A DNA stretch of 64,000 nucleotides, taken from NCBI GenBank assembly GCA_963693365.1, contig CAVNZM010000005.1, positions 3,534,001 through 3,598,000 on the forward strand. The letters run 5' to 3'. Shown here one piece after another: positions 50,359-63,043 of the stretch. Both the position numbers and the translations under genes were made by a program. The stretch's first letter is position 1, and each line of letters opens with the position of its first letter. Under the pieces are notes generated by a model that saw nothing but the letters and a program-made list of their open reading frames with translations, did no database searches and had not been told where the DNA came from. This stretch comes from Amoebidium appalachense (Eukaryota; Ichthyosporea).

Positions 50359-52482
50359 TTTTGGTATCTATGAACTGTGGGTACAGAAGTAAAGTTTGTA
50401 TGTTACTACCCAAAAAAAGTAGGGGGGTAAGGAAAATGAGATGACGGTGCAGTTAGTTTGACTTTCCATTCCATGCTCTCTTCTGTTTTGCCCGTGTGTT
50501 TCTCACAGTGTCTCAGTGGCCGAAGCGGGGATTTCTTGGAGCCATTTTTCAGGCTACAATAGTCTACATGGCGCTGATTGGTTAAAAATGCCTCGTCCGT
50601 GCAAACCGGCAAAACTGATATTCTAATCTTAAAACATAGTTTTGATTTTAAATCTTTTAAATCCTGAAAACCAATACAGTTACATGAATATACACCAAAA
50701 CGCAATCTATCTGGTACAAACAAGTTTCATTCCTGGACTTGATTTTGAACGTTGTGATTGGCTAACATGAACAATAGCCATCTTAAGACAAAAACAGTCT
50801 AGTGCCGGGAGCGGCCCACTGGCCGGAGGAGACTGGCAGATAGAGAGAGGAGAAAAAGAGAAAGTGTGTGTGTGTGACGATGCGGCATGATAGCCTATCG
50901 AATTTACAAAGAGAGGGGCGTTTTGTGACTCTCCAAAAGGCTTTCCCGCACCATCATGGCATGGTTACAAACAGCGAGACAGGAAAAAAGGCTTTTTTTT
51001 TCACGTACGGATTTTTCACAAGTCGTCTTCTTGGAACCAAAAACGCAAACAGCGGCAAAACTTCACTCCCGAAAAAGGCCGGCTTGACTATGACCTAGGT
51101 AGGCGTCTCACGCGTTTAAATTTTGGTTCCGCATAAATGATCCCTCATTCATACCCGTGGACTTAGGAGCAATTGTGCTGCCTTGAGCTAAGTTATACGA
51201 GCCCCCCCTTGCCAACGGTTTCTGGTTCTGACGGCCTCCACGAAAAGTATATGCCCCTTCTCGAGCTCCTCTTTTCCCAATAACTAAAGAACATCATCCA
51301 ATTTTTGGTGTGTACACTGTCTCAATGCTCTTGGAAGCCTACCCCAGCTGCCCGTGTTTAAATCTGTTCACCCAGCCCAGCCTGCCTACCTTTCACACCA
51401 CCGTAATCCTACTACTTGAGCCGAATTTTCCTCTTTCGCTTCTGTTTTGGATCTTAACAAGCTTGGGCCTGCTCTTCGTCACGGTCAATGATTTGCGCAA
51501 ACATCATTCCTTTTTCGCTATTTCCTTGCTGCTTTTTGCTAGCAGGTGGTAATGTTAACTCTAATTATCCTCTGAAATCCGAACAGGTTTGCTCGTTGCC
51601 CTCCTCAGCCTCCCCCCCCCCCCCCCCCCCCCCCCCCCTCCCCCCCCCGGGCCCCCCCTGCCCCCCTGCCCCCCTCCCCCCCGCTTCCGTTGGGCATTCT
51701 TCGCATTTACTTCAATGTTGCCTGGGATTGATTTCATGCCGGAAATTATTGCTTTCCCTCGAGCCATAAAAATGCTTGCTTGTGGATGTGTGTGTACAGC
51801 AGGTCAGGGCGGCCATGACTGGAAGAAAATGGAGGAAACCCTGTGCACATACACATCATAAGGATATGCACACGACTGTGTGCTGTAAAAGCTCATAGGA
51901 ATACAGGGAAGCAGCCCTGGCAATCTGTGCTGCCCTTTTCTTTCTTTCTCTGTTTGTTTTTCTTTTTTCCTCTCTCTTATTTGCCCTTTTCTTTCTTTTC
52001 TTTGTTTTTCTTTTTCGGCCCCCATCAGAACCGTATTGTCTATCGTGGAAATTGGCCCAAGCCTGGCGCAGTATCACATACTTGGCCTTGAATTTCCCTT
52101 TTTTTTATTTTATTTTTCTTCAATCTTGTCATGGATGTGTTTTACTTGTACACTCACATACACATCAAATATTGACCCAGCTCTAACACAGCCATCCACT
52201 ATGACCCTGTACCTTTCATTTTTAGCCCTCCCGGGGTTTAATGTGACTAAGGGTCGAAACTCAGATGCAGGTAACGACTTGAGGTTCTGCTAATGTTGCA
52301 TATTCGTTTCTGATGTTGCATACTTACACGTTTGCCTTTACATGTGTCTGGACTGCACCGTGTTTCTCTTCGTGTAGTTGTCCTTGTGTTCCACATGCGA
52401 ACCCATCCCGCTCCCCCTCCATCCTCCCCCCCCCCCCCCCCTCCCCCCTTTCCTCAGGGGGAGGGCTTGCTCTAGATTCTTC

Positions 52483-52541
<59 letters not shown>

Positions 52542-53856
52542 GGCTGGTTGGGGGGGAGGGGAATGTAACTCTCGTCTCAAACCCCTTGTGTTTCTTTGTG
52601 GACTTTTTTGTGTGTGGTTTGTTTCAATCTCCCCGCATACTGTAGTTGCGTTTTGCAATATAATCTTATCTATGCTTTCTGATTTTGGTTTTTCTTTGTC
52701 ATGTCTTCTGTCCCTCCCCCCCCCCCTCCTCCCCCCCCCCCTCGCTGACCCAACCGTCTCCCAAATACACACATTGTAGGGAGTCGTCCCTGGTTTTTAC
52801 ATACACATTCTCTTGGCGATACATCGGCTACTTTAGCATTCTAGGCACACCCGCATACTGCATATAAGCTGCCAAAAAAGTTCGTAATGAATCCTTGTTT
52901 CTCCATTCATATAACCTGCTGCTGCCCCCTCCCCCCCCCCCCCCCCCCCCCCCTCCCCCCCTTCCCCCCCCCCCCTGGGTACTTGATGTGTTTGGCCCCC
53001 CCCTGTCAGTGAGGATGGGCTCTGCTTATTATGCATACAAAGTTTATGTGTGGTTTGCACCCTGCGTTGTGTAGTTGTCGGTTATAAATGTACCCTTCGT
53101 AATCTACAACACAATTTAACTCCCCCCCCCCCCCCCCCCCTCTGGGCCCCTAGTACTGTGCCCTCCCTTCTCCCCCTCCCCTCGTATTCCTTCTGACCCC
53201 CCCCCCCCCCCCTCTTCCCCTCCCCCCCCCCCCCTGGTCTCTTCAAAGTTTCCCCGTTTTTCTTTTGTTTTTTGTTTGTGAATGTTTTTGTTTTGGCACT
53301 TATGTCTCTTCCCCTATAGAGCCTCCGAAACCTTGGTTGGTATATCAAAGGCCTTGATGCCCTTGACTATTACAGAGCCCCCCCCCCCCCCCCCAGCGCC
53401 CTTCTCCGGGTGGAAGTACTCGGACTGGTGATGCATACTCTTTTGTGGACTCTTTCCCGTTCTCTTTTCCACACTGTTTTCTCTCTCTCTCTTTCTCTCT
53501 TTCCATTTTTTTATTATTATTTTTTTATATATGGTTGGGTGAGTGGGTGGGTGGACATAACCTGCATCGTTTTGTTCGTCGTGAAAGTGTACTTTGTACT
53601 TGGTAAGGCATTCTTACCCCCCCCCCCCCCCACCACCACCACCCATCCCCCGGAACCTGCCTGCCGGCCACCTCTTTTCGATGACCCACAAACACACACC
53701 CACACATCCGCCGCCTATTCTTCACAACCCTCTCTGCTGTGGGCTTCTCGCTCGAGTTGTTCGCTTTCACCATGCTGTGCTTCCAAGATCTTATGCTGTT
53801 TGCTTTACATAAAGTCCCCGTTTTGAGCTCCCCAGTCACCCGCTCGCGCGCTACCC
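50359..53856. other. Intergenic region
   Basis: Upstream of the GNAT start there is a possible untranslated acceptor CCCACAG 16 bases before the ATG. The rest has no recognised gene. It holds C runs at about 51611-51637 and 52921-52952, the longest G run of the window at 52485-52539 (55 bases), and a minus-strand copy of the 25-mer repeat at 53014-53038. Confidence 0.5.
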
Positions 53857-54373
53857 TATGTGTTCCCTCGGATTTTCTCCGGGAGTTGCCCTGAGGGCAG
53901 TGTCTGAAAAAAAACTGTTGGGACCTGTGACCACCACCAATATAATCATGTCGAGACCCCTAATTAGGCTCTAGGTTCAATTGCCGGGCGTACCCCGTTT
54001 CCCCCCCCTCTCCCCCACACACACACACACACCACACACGTGCACAAACACACCTCTAATATACAAGCACACACACCCGTACGCACGCACACACTAGCTT
54101 CCCCCCCCCCCCCCCCCGGAAACAAACATGTCAGCCACTTTCCTCCCAGAGGCTCTTCCCGGTGTCCTTCCCCTTTTCCCGCGATCCCCTACTCCCCCTC
54201 CCCCAAAAGAACAAACATGTCGTACCGTGACCAGCGCGCACACACACACACACACACTTTAGATAAAGTTCCGCTAAGCCTTCCCCCCCCAGGATCACCA
54301 GGACCGCTCGGTCCATGTGTTTCCTCGAATTATCTCCGGGATTTGCTCTCAGGGCAGCGTCTGAAAATAAAAA
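53857..54373. repeat. Two diverged copies of a 55-60 bp repeat
   Basis: 53857-53910 and 54313-54368 share the order ATGTGTT-CCTCG-ATT-TCTCCGGGA-TTGC-CT-AGGGCAG-GTCTGAAAA. The first copy contains the palindrome GCCCTGAGGGC. The 400 bp between them are CA- and C-rich with no gene. Confidence 0.7.
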
Positions 54374-54977
54374 GGCCCCAAGGCAATAAACAAGTTCGAT
54401 TGGTGGCTTGCTCCTGGACCATGCTTTCATTTAATCTCCCTCCCCCTTACCCACCCACCCACATGGCCACGTGCGCCGGCCCGGCTGCTTACACATGTAT
54501 ACTCGCGGGCGAACACACACGTATATATACACACACATTAGGTGACCGTCCCCGGGGACGTCGACAGCCTGATGAAGCAACTTGATCCATGGCCCACTTT
54601 CCGTCCTGAGGCTCAATTCAAGAATTGCCTGCTCCTGATATGGTACCCGGGCCAAAAATTTCGGGAAATTTTTCCCTCCTCTCTCTTCCCCCCCCCCCCC
54701 CCCCTCTAACCTCTTCTCCCCCCGGGGCCCCCTCCCAAAGCTCAACACAATTGCAAACGAAAAACAAGACCACCTCTCTCTCTCTCTTCTCCCAACCCCC
54801 ACCCTTTCCGAAGTTCAGCACCAACAAAATCCGAGATCACCGTGCACGCGACGTCCACATCTACACGCCACCTCTCGGTCCAACCCAACCAGGCAACATT
54901 AACAACGTGCAGGGTGCAAAGTGCGCAGAGCCCGTCCTCCCGTGCGTGCGTTGGGAGGGGGGGGGGGGGGGGGGGGG
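54374..54977. other. Intergenic, C-rich
   Basis: Mixed sequence with C runs (about 54689-54704) and a G run at 54956-54977. No gene recognised. Confidence 0.5.
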
Positions 54978-55154
54978 TTGAATGCGTCAAAAAGTACGAA
55001 GTACACAAGAACAAACGGATAACACGATGCAGAATGCAAGCCATACATAAAGAGTATGCATAATAAGCAGAGCCCATCTTTAAGGGGGGCCCACGTCATC
55101 CACCGGGGGGGGTTTTGAATGCGGAACACAGTACGAAGTACGCATACACGATGA
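54978..55154 (+). repeat. Dispersed G-run-associated repeat, two adjacent copies
   Basis: Copy A (54978-55100) begins TTGAATGCG behind a G run and includes AATAAGCAGAGCCCATC at 55062-55078. Copy B (55115-55154) repeats the opening 40 bases. Those 40 bases are identical to 57811-57850 inside eEF2 intron 4, which also carries the second motif at 57915-57939. Confidence 0.85.
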
Positions 55155-55156
55155 TC

Positions 55157-55188
<32 letters not shown>

Positions 55189-55919
55189 AATGCAATACAG
55201 TGGGACATGCAGGCAATTTGCAATAACAAGAACAATGCAAATGGGGTTACCGTATTCAATGACTTGTCACAGGGTAAAGCTTAAAGTTGCAGTAAATGGG
55301 CAGAATGCAATACCATGCAGAATATGTAACATGTGCAGCCCGGGTACACACGTGTGCATGTGCATGATAACTAGGTGCCACTTTAATTAACGTGTACCCA
55401 TGTACTCGGCGTTCTCTCTGTGTATGTGCATGTGTGTGTTGTGTTGTTGCATGTGACGACTGTGTATACTGTGTGTGCAAGAGCTGAGCCACTGCTGAAG
55501 CATTCCTTACCCGGTTATGTGTGTGTCTGTTGTCAGTGTGTGAAACTGTCCTTGACTCCTGCTTTGGCACCGCCACACGATGCAACAGGCGCATCCATTC
55601 TCCACACCTGTGTTTCAAGAGCATCGACCACTTCGATATTCTACAGGCTGGCACGTCACGTGACTCGAGAACTACTTTATTCAGCAGGAACCATTATTCT
55701 TACCCTAGCCCCCTTAGGGGCAGGCCCAAACCCAGAGTCCAGGCTATGCGCTCGTCCGGGGAGTGCCGCCTGGGTATATTCGACGGAAGGACTACTAAGG
55801 AAAATATACATCACATCACTGGGTGGGCCACAAAAAAAAGAAATATACCGGGGTCAGTATGGGTCACTCAGCCCGCCACAGGCAGCCGCTGCCCTGGCCG
55901 AATTGCTGTGTCCAGCGCT
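55155..55919. other. 3' flank of eEF2
   Basis: Contains a G run at 55161-55188 and otherwise mixed sequence; the eEF2 3' untranslated region should start at 55919. No separate gene recognised. Confidence 0.5.
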
Positions 55920-58900
55920 TTACAACTTGTCTGTGGGGTAAAGAGTGTGACGTCAGCATTGAATCCATGGCACATGCACATCAGGACACGAAAGTAAAGT
56001 AGTAATTCAAATTGCCAGGTAGGATAAGGGTGCATGACGGGAAACTGTACAATAAAGCGGGCATATGCACAGACCACATGGGATTATATTTTTTGGAGGT
56101 GGGGGGGGGGGGGGAGGGGTACACACCGTAGAACTGGTCGAGGGTGGGGATCTCCTCCTTGAGACCCTTGCGCTTGCGCGTGGCCCTGACGATTTCGTTG
56201 GGCTTGCTGGAGGGGTCCAGGGGGTCGTTAAGCATCATGGCCCAGTGGTCGAACACGCACTGGGGGAAGGCCTGGCCACCGGTCTGGGAGCGCAGATCGG
56301 CGGTGAAACCGAAGGACTCGTTGACGGGCAGATGGGCCTTGACCATGTACATGGGGGTCCCGGCAATGCGCTCCTCACCGAACACGACACCACGGCGTTT
56401 GTTGAGGCACGAGTAGATGCCACCGATGGCAACCTCGGGACACTGCGGGGGTGCTTGTGTTAGAAGGGAACAAGGCAGGAGGATGACAAGTTGCTCTTAA
56501 GGATGGATGGAGAGGGGGGGGGGGGGGGGGGGGGGGAGCACACGACCGAGATACGAGCATGTGTCGCAATATTCCTACTTTTGTGTTTTTAAAAACTTAT
56601 TGGTTTGTGTTTTTAAAAACTTATTGGTTCAGGTGTGTGCAACATGGAAACGGAGTCGCCTAAACAGGACGTGGTCTGGCATGCAACCTAATGTTGTACT
56701 AGTCAGGCTGTTGTACTAGTCAGGCTGTGAAAACAGCTTCATTGCACGTGTGCCAGTGTGACATGCATTATAGACTGTGCTTTTGTGCAAGCAAGTGTGT
56801 ATACCCAATGGACAGGCAGTGTTTTTTTTTAGTAAGAGCAAATAACATAAGACAGGGAAACTTCCAGTGCCACACTGCTCAATCAAAGCTATGTGCAGCA
56901 CAATACACACTAGGGGTGTAGCACACACCTGGATCTCCACAAGGTAGTAGGGCTCCATGAGGCGGGGGGAGGCAGTCAGCACGCAGGCGTAGAGCACACG
57001 GCGGGCAGTGGGGATGAGTTGGGAGCCACCGCGGTGGATGGCATCGGCGTGGAGGGTCACATCGTGCAGGTTGAAGCGGACGGCGCGCATGTTCTCGTCG
57101 CAGAGTACACCTTCCTTGGTGGCCCACTGGAAGCCAGCAACGCAAGAGTCCTTGATTTCGTTCAGGTACTGCACACCCTTGGTGACGTCCACCAGCAGGT
57201 TGGCGCCGGTCGTCTCCGGGCCGAAGCACCAGATCTTACGGGCATCAGTGGCATCCCAGCCGAACTCGTCGACGAGGAGTTTGGCACGCTCCTTGGGCTC
57301 CTGCTTGGGGTTGATGTCGCCCTTCTCGATCTTGTCGGCAAGGCCGTCGGCGAAAGGCTCGGCCTTCATGTACAGACGGTTGTGCTTGTTGGGGGACTTT
57401 GACAGGCACATAATGCTGGACTCGGCAGACACGGTCTCACGGTAGGACACCACGGGGTCGGACTTCTTGAGGGGGATCTGGGCGTGGTCCTCCTCGAGAT
57501 CCTGCAGATATAACATCAGAACCAGTGCACGAAATGGAATTCAATAACTACCAAGCTATATGCGAAGGACAAATATGAAGTGTCTAGATGCCAGAGAGAG
57601 GCTTTCGAAGGCTCCCTTGTGGAAGCGGGGGGAGGGGTCGGTTAAGGGGGTGGTGGGGGCTTTAGTCTTTGCAAACAGTGTATACTATATCATAGCTGTC
57701 CTGAAAAGCAAATTAACATTTCGAGGAAGGGGGGGGGGGGGGGAAAGGGTTGCATCATAAAACACATGTCCAAATGTAACAACGTGGAAGGAGGGAGGGA
57801 GAGGGGGGGTTTGAATGCGGAACACAGTACGAAGTACGCATACACGATGAGAAGCATGGTGCAGGACACATGCAAAGGCAAACATTCAAGTATGCAGCAT
57901 CAGCCATGCGCACAGTATGCGTCATAAGCAGAGCCCATCCTCAGGGAGGGCCCAAGTCATCAATTGCGTCTGAGTTTCGACCCCTTAGCCCGCGTATATA
58001 CGACGCTCCAACTCAGACAGCAGCATCAACTGAACTTGGGTGGGTCAACCCGTCTTGATCAAAGACGAGCAGGGAGGGAGAGGGGGGGGGGGGGGGGGGA
58101 GGCACGAACCTTCAAGCAGATCTCGAGATGGAGCTCACCGGCACCGGCAATAATGTGCTCACCAGACTCCTCCATGGAGATCTGCACGAGGGGATCGGAC
58201 TTGGCCAGACGCTTAAGACCCTCCACCAGCTTGGGCAGATCCTGGGGGTTCCTGCACTCCACGGCCACACGCACGACGGGGGACACGGAATACTTCATCA
58301 CGCGCATGTTGTGGGCGTTCTCGTACGTGGTGATAGTACCGGTCTTGACGAGGTACTGGTCAACACCCACCAGACCGACAATGTTGCCTGTACGTGCACA
58401 AAGAGTGTGTCAGGAATAGTCGTAGGGTAAAGTTGAACCCCCCCACCCCTTCCCTCTCAAAGATCTACATTCTGGCACCTTCTGCAGCTGGAAAGACACA
58501 GCTAATTGAAGCCCCAGCTAATTCAAGTCACAGAGAGTTTTGGAGCACCAACCAAACATTACCACCGCTGGCTAACGTTCAGAGCATCTATCTCCGCTCG
58601 TGAAGCGGTGTGTCGGTGGAGGGGGTGGGGGGGAAAGGGGGGGGGGGGGGGTGATGTGCTAGACAACACGATGCTGGTGCCGGTAAACACAAGAGCTTAT
58701 GCAGGGGTGGAGGAGGAATACACACCGGCAGGCACATCCTCGATGGCCTCAGTGTAGCGACCCATCATGAGCACGGTGCGCTGGATGGGCTTGAGGTACA
58801 GATCCTCCTTCTTGCCCGGCACGTAGTTGGGGCCCATGATGCGCACCTTCTGGCCGGTGGCGACCTTGCCGGAGAACACACGGCCGAAGGCGAAGAAGCG

Positions 58901-61477
58901 ACCGCGGTCAGAGGTCGGCACCATCTTGCTGATGTACATCATCAGGGGGCCGTTCTGGTCGCAGTTCTTCATGCTGATGGCCACCTCGTCATCGAGGGGA
59001 CCCTCGTACAGCATGTCCGTGCGGTACTTCTGCGCAGTGTGGGGGGAGGGCAGGTGAATGGTGATCATCTGCAAGAGGGCATCACCGGCGGGCAGCCACT
59101 TGCGCATGATGGTCTTGAGCAGGGGCTTGCCCTCCTGGTCCTTCTCGTCCGAGGCAAGCTGAGGGGAGAAGTTGGGCGTTAGCATAAGGTATAAAGTTCC
59201 GGCAAGAAGTGTGTGGGGGATGAGGAGTGTGTTCCTTTCATGTGTGTAAATAAGCACCATGGGTGTTTGGCGTGCCAAGTAAGTAATGTAACGTGTATGA
59301 TTTCTGCTGTTTGCATAAAAACCGAGTTTTGACATATGCAGCATGTATCACATCGGCAATACACACCTTGACACCGAGGACGGTGCACAGCTTCTCGACC
59401 TTGTCGCGCTGGTTCTTGAGCACGGAGTCCACCAGCTTGTAGATGGGGTCCAGCACGAACTGGCAGAAACCGCGCACATAGCCGGGCTCGGCCTGCTTCT
59501 TCCACTTGCGCTCGGTGTTGCTGTAGAAGTTGTCGCCCCAGAAGCGGGCCATGAGCTTCTCAGGCTCCATCTTAAATTTGCTGGCGTAGATGTCAGCGAA
59601 CTGCTTGAGCGTGAAGGCCCAGCTCTGCAGACCGGTACCGAAGGCCACGGTACCAGCAATGGGGGACACCTGGATGTCGCCCATGGGGCCGCCCTCCTCA
59701 CCGTAGGTGGCAATGATGACGTTGATGTTCTCAATGATGCGCTGGAAGGTCTGGTACATGTCCTCCTGCTCGAGCTGAAGCTCGAGAAGAGCACGATCCA
59801 TCTTGTTCATCATCAGAACGGGGCGAATGCGCTCGGCAATGGCCTGGCGAAGCACAGTCTCGGTCTGCACGCACACACCTATGGGTACGAACATGCGGTA
59901 AGAACCTAGGTATGCGCGGGGGGGGGGGGGGGGGGGGATTTCGCAACAGACGTCCTAAACATCCCGTGCTCAACCTCTTCCCTCCATATCCAGTCGTCGC
60001 CCCCCCCCCCCCCCCCCAAAAAAAAAAAACACGGCTCGTAGTGCAGACTGTGACAAAGCATGCATGTCGACATCAAAATAGAGTGACTTGATAATTTAGA
60101 CCTTGTTCCAATGCCACCTCCCCTAAACTAATTTCCAGCCTACACTCCTGCCCAGCCAACTAATGGCCGGGGGTGTAGCGTGAACATTCTACAGTCACTC
60201 CTGCAGAAGGCAAAAAGACATTTCTATCTTGTTGAGTACGTACCGGACACGCAGTCGACGACGACCAGGGCACCGTCCGTCACACGGAGGGCGGCAGTAA
60301 CCTCAGATGAGAAGTCGACGTGCCCCGGGGAGTCGATCAGGTTGATAAGGAAACCCCTGTCGTCGGCCTCCTTCTCCTGCTTAATCATGGCATAGTCGGA
60401 CTCGGCCAGCTCGTAGAACATAGTGATGGCAGTGGACTTGATGGTGATGGCACGCTCCTGCTCGTCAGGGCGGGTGTCCATGAAACGGGTCTCACCGGCC
60501 CTAGCGCTAGCAATAATACCGGCCTTGGAGATCAGAGAGTCCGTAAGGGTGGACTTGCCGTGATCGACGTGAGCAATCACAGACATGTTACGAATGTTCT
60601 TGCTCTTGTCCATGATGGTACGGATCTGGTCGACCGTGAAGTTCACTGCATGGTGAGTGATGGTCAGTGTTCGTTCTACCAGTCAAGTGAAGTCCTCAAC
60701 CGTGCAACACGACCCCCTTACACCAACACCTGGGACTCAATCGTGCTTACATTTTCAAAACAGTAGTAAACACACACTTATCCCCCAACTTGCCCTATTC
60801 CTCTCTTCGCAGCAAGCCCGCCATGTATGGCAACCACTGCCTCGTACGATCAGCCCTGCAGCTAAAGCAAAGAGAACAGCGAACTGTGGGGCAAAAAAAT
60901 TTATGCGCTTGCAGGTCCTACACGTTTCAAGAAAGTTTACAATTTTAGAAAAGGATCCTGCTTGCTCGCCTTGCTGCATACCTGCTCAGACCGACAAAAC
61001 ACATCTCGAGCGCCATCAACATTGCAAAGCTACATCTCATGCGTAATCTCATTCCCGGTTACTTTGTCCTATTGAATTGTCACGTCACAATTTCATCTCC
61101 CGAAAAAACTGGGGTCAAGAAATAGTGCATAGCCTGTATGTGCTCCAAAAAGTGACGGCCGCCCAAATTGCCTATGAATACTACAGCCGCCACATTTTCG
61201 GCTTCAAAGCAGCGAGCCGTATGTCTCTACCATCGTAGCGATACTCCAGTCACAAAAAGTCGTCTAAAACTACAGGATGCCCCTGGATTGTCCTGGATGC
61301 GAAAATCTGTACTACATCCTGCCGCTGACGTTCCGTCCTCTGTAGCCCCGCGCATCGACAATTGTAGTCTGTATAATACAAACAGGAAACTCCCTAAAAC
61401 ACAGCAACAGCGTCTAAAGCTGTGTGTATCACTCAAATGCTACGGATTGCTCGGATGGAGGTGGATTCCATACCCAT
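55920..61477 (-). CDS. EEF2: Elongation factor 2 (eEF2), eight exons
   Basis: GTPase that moves tRNA-mRNA through the ribosome. Exons: 61477-61474 (ATGG), 60645-60244, 59878-59367, 59158-58726, 58387-58110, 57501-56929, 56442-56127, 55930-55920 (stop TAA). Lengths sum to 2,529 bases, 842 residues plus stop, as in yeast; every junction keeps phase and has GT/AG. GTPase motifs are AHVDHGKS (26-33), DSPGH (106-110) and NKMD (160-163). The diphthamide site is His699 in DAIHRGGSQ; the next glycine triplet reads GGS, Ser at 703. The C-terminus is RKRKGLKEE...DKL. Residue 57, the Thr phosphorylated by eEF2 kinase in animals and yeast, is Met (ATG at 60481-60479). The first start is fixed by [10 protein letters not shown] across the intron and by AAAATGG context. 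Confidence 0.98.
57811..57961 (+). repeat. Dispersed repeat inside eEF2 intron 4
   Basis: Copy C of the family at 54978-55154: a G-rich start, 40 bases identical to 55115-55154, then ATAAGCAGAGCCCATC and GGGCCCAAGTCATC. Its orientation is opposite to eEF2 transcription. Confidence 0.85.
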
Positions 61478-62990
61478 TTTGCCGGTGGGGGGAGCGAAGC
61501 TCCTGAGCGATGTTGAGGTGGAAGTTGGTTAAAAACAGGTCGGGGACACTATGCCGCGACCAGTGAACAGAACGTGTGAGGCTGGCGAAGAGGTTGCAAC
61601 TGTGCTTATATTAGCCCCTCTAACCAATAGAAATCACATTAAAAACTCTAATATTGATTGGTAGAACAAAAAGAAGAATCCGTACACCAAAATGATTTGC
61701 AGACAACAAGTCAATTACTCGAAAAGGCAAATGAACTTGAAGGGGGTAATAGAAAATATTCAATTTTGATTGGAGGATCTTCACAAAAACCCACGTGCAC
61801 TACATCTTCCAAAGGCATGCTTGCTGCAGTGCCAATATTGCAGGCACCAGTAGCCCCTAGTTTGCACTATCATATACCAAAGACATGTTTTGGAAATTGC
61901 TGCGTGCTTATGCTTTGTAGACTTGATTTTTTTAGATCCAGCGCTGAACTTCAAGGTAGGCCACGGCAGCTAATTATAACACCGTTCCCCCTAGCAAAAC
62001 AAATCCATTTCATGACACAAAATGTATGACTTTATTGAGGTGCTCATAGAAGGTGAAAAGGCGAGATATCGCAGATATCCCGGGGTAAAGAAAAAACCGC
62101 CCATGAAAGGAAGATACCGGCCCAAAAAAAATACATGTTGTTTTAGATAACATCGTAACGCATAGTACTATATGTACAGCACAACTGATAGAAGTCACCT
62201 CGGGAAGAATAGGTTCAGAAATAAAGTTGCAAAGAAAGGAGACAGCTGCAAGAACAAAAAAAAAAAAAAGAAGAAGAAGAAGAAGAAGGAAGAAGCTCAG
62301 ATGTACACAGGAGAAAGAAGCTCAGGTGTAAACTAACTGGGAGGAGATCACAAGAGAGAGACTAGATTGCCCCATCTGGTCACGAGGATGTAGACATTAA
62401 GCTACAATCTGTCAGGAGCCTACGACCAAGCTTCTTAAATGGCAGAGCTCCCCCATAAACCCTGACAATAGAGTAGTCGTTCGATAGGCACTCAAGGGCA
62501 ATACAGAACTCGCTTGGACACCAGATTAATCCCAGACAAGCCCGCCCGGAGTTCACGTAAACCTGCCTAGGAAATCTAACAGTCAAGCTAGCTGTAGCAA
62601 GGCACGCAAAAGAGAAGACGTCTAGACACGTGCACAAGCAGTGTGCGTTCCAACGAGGAAAGGTTCTGCAAAGCTCAGCAACAGCCGCAATGAAAGCTCG
62701 TGATTGTGGCTAACCAGGGAAGCTTCTCGGCGTCCTGCTCAGCCACAAAACCACCCCCAAACAAAATGTTTCACGTCGAGCATGCGCATATGCATGGCCC
62801 GGACCGGTTCTAAAAGACATTTGATAATACGCTTCGCCATTTCACACTGACCTGTTATGAAAAATGGCACTTTTACATTAAGGTTTTATTGTGAACTTTG
62901 AAGCAGGTCGGACTTATAAAATGCTGCCGCATGATACTTAATGAACGATTTTTGTAGGACCCTATAGGGACCACTATATGCTACATATAT

Positions 62991-63043
<53 letters not shown>

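Noticed and set aside
50406-50723. Open frame upstream of the GNAT gene
   Set aside because: No motif, unfavourable composition, and it covers the likely promoter and leader of the GNAT gene.
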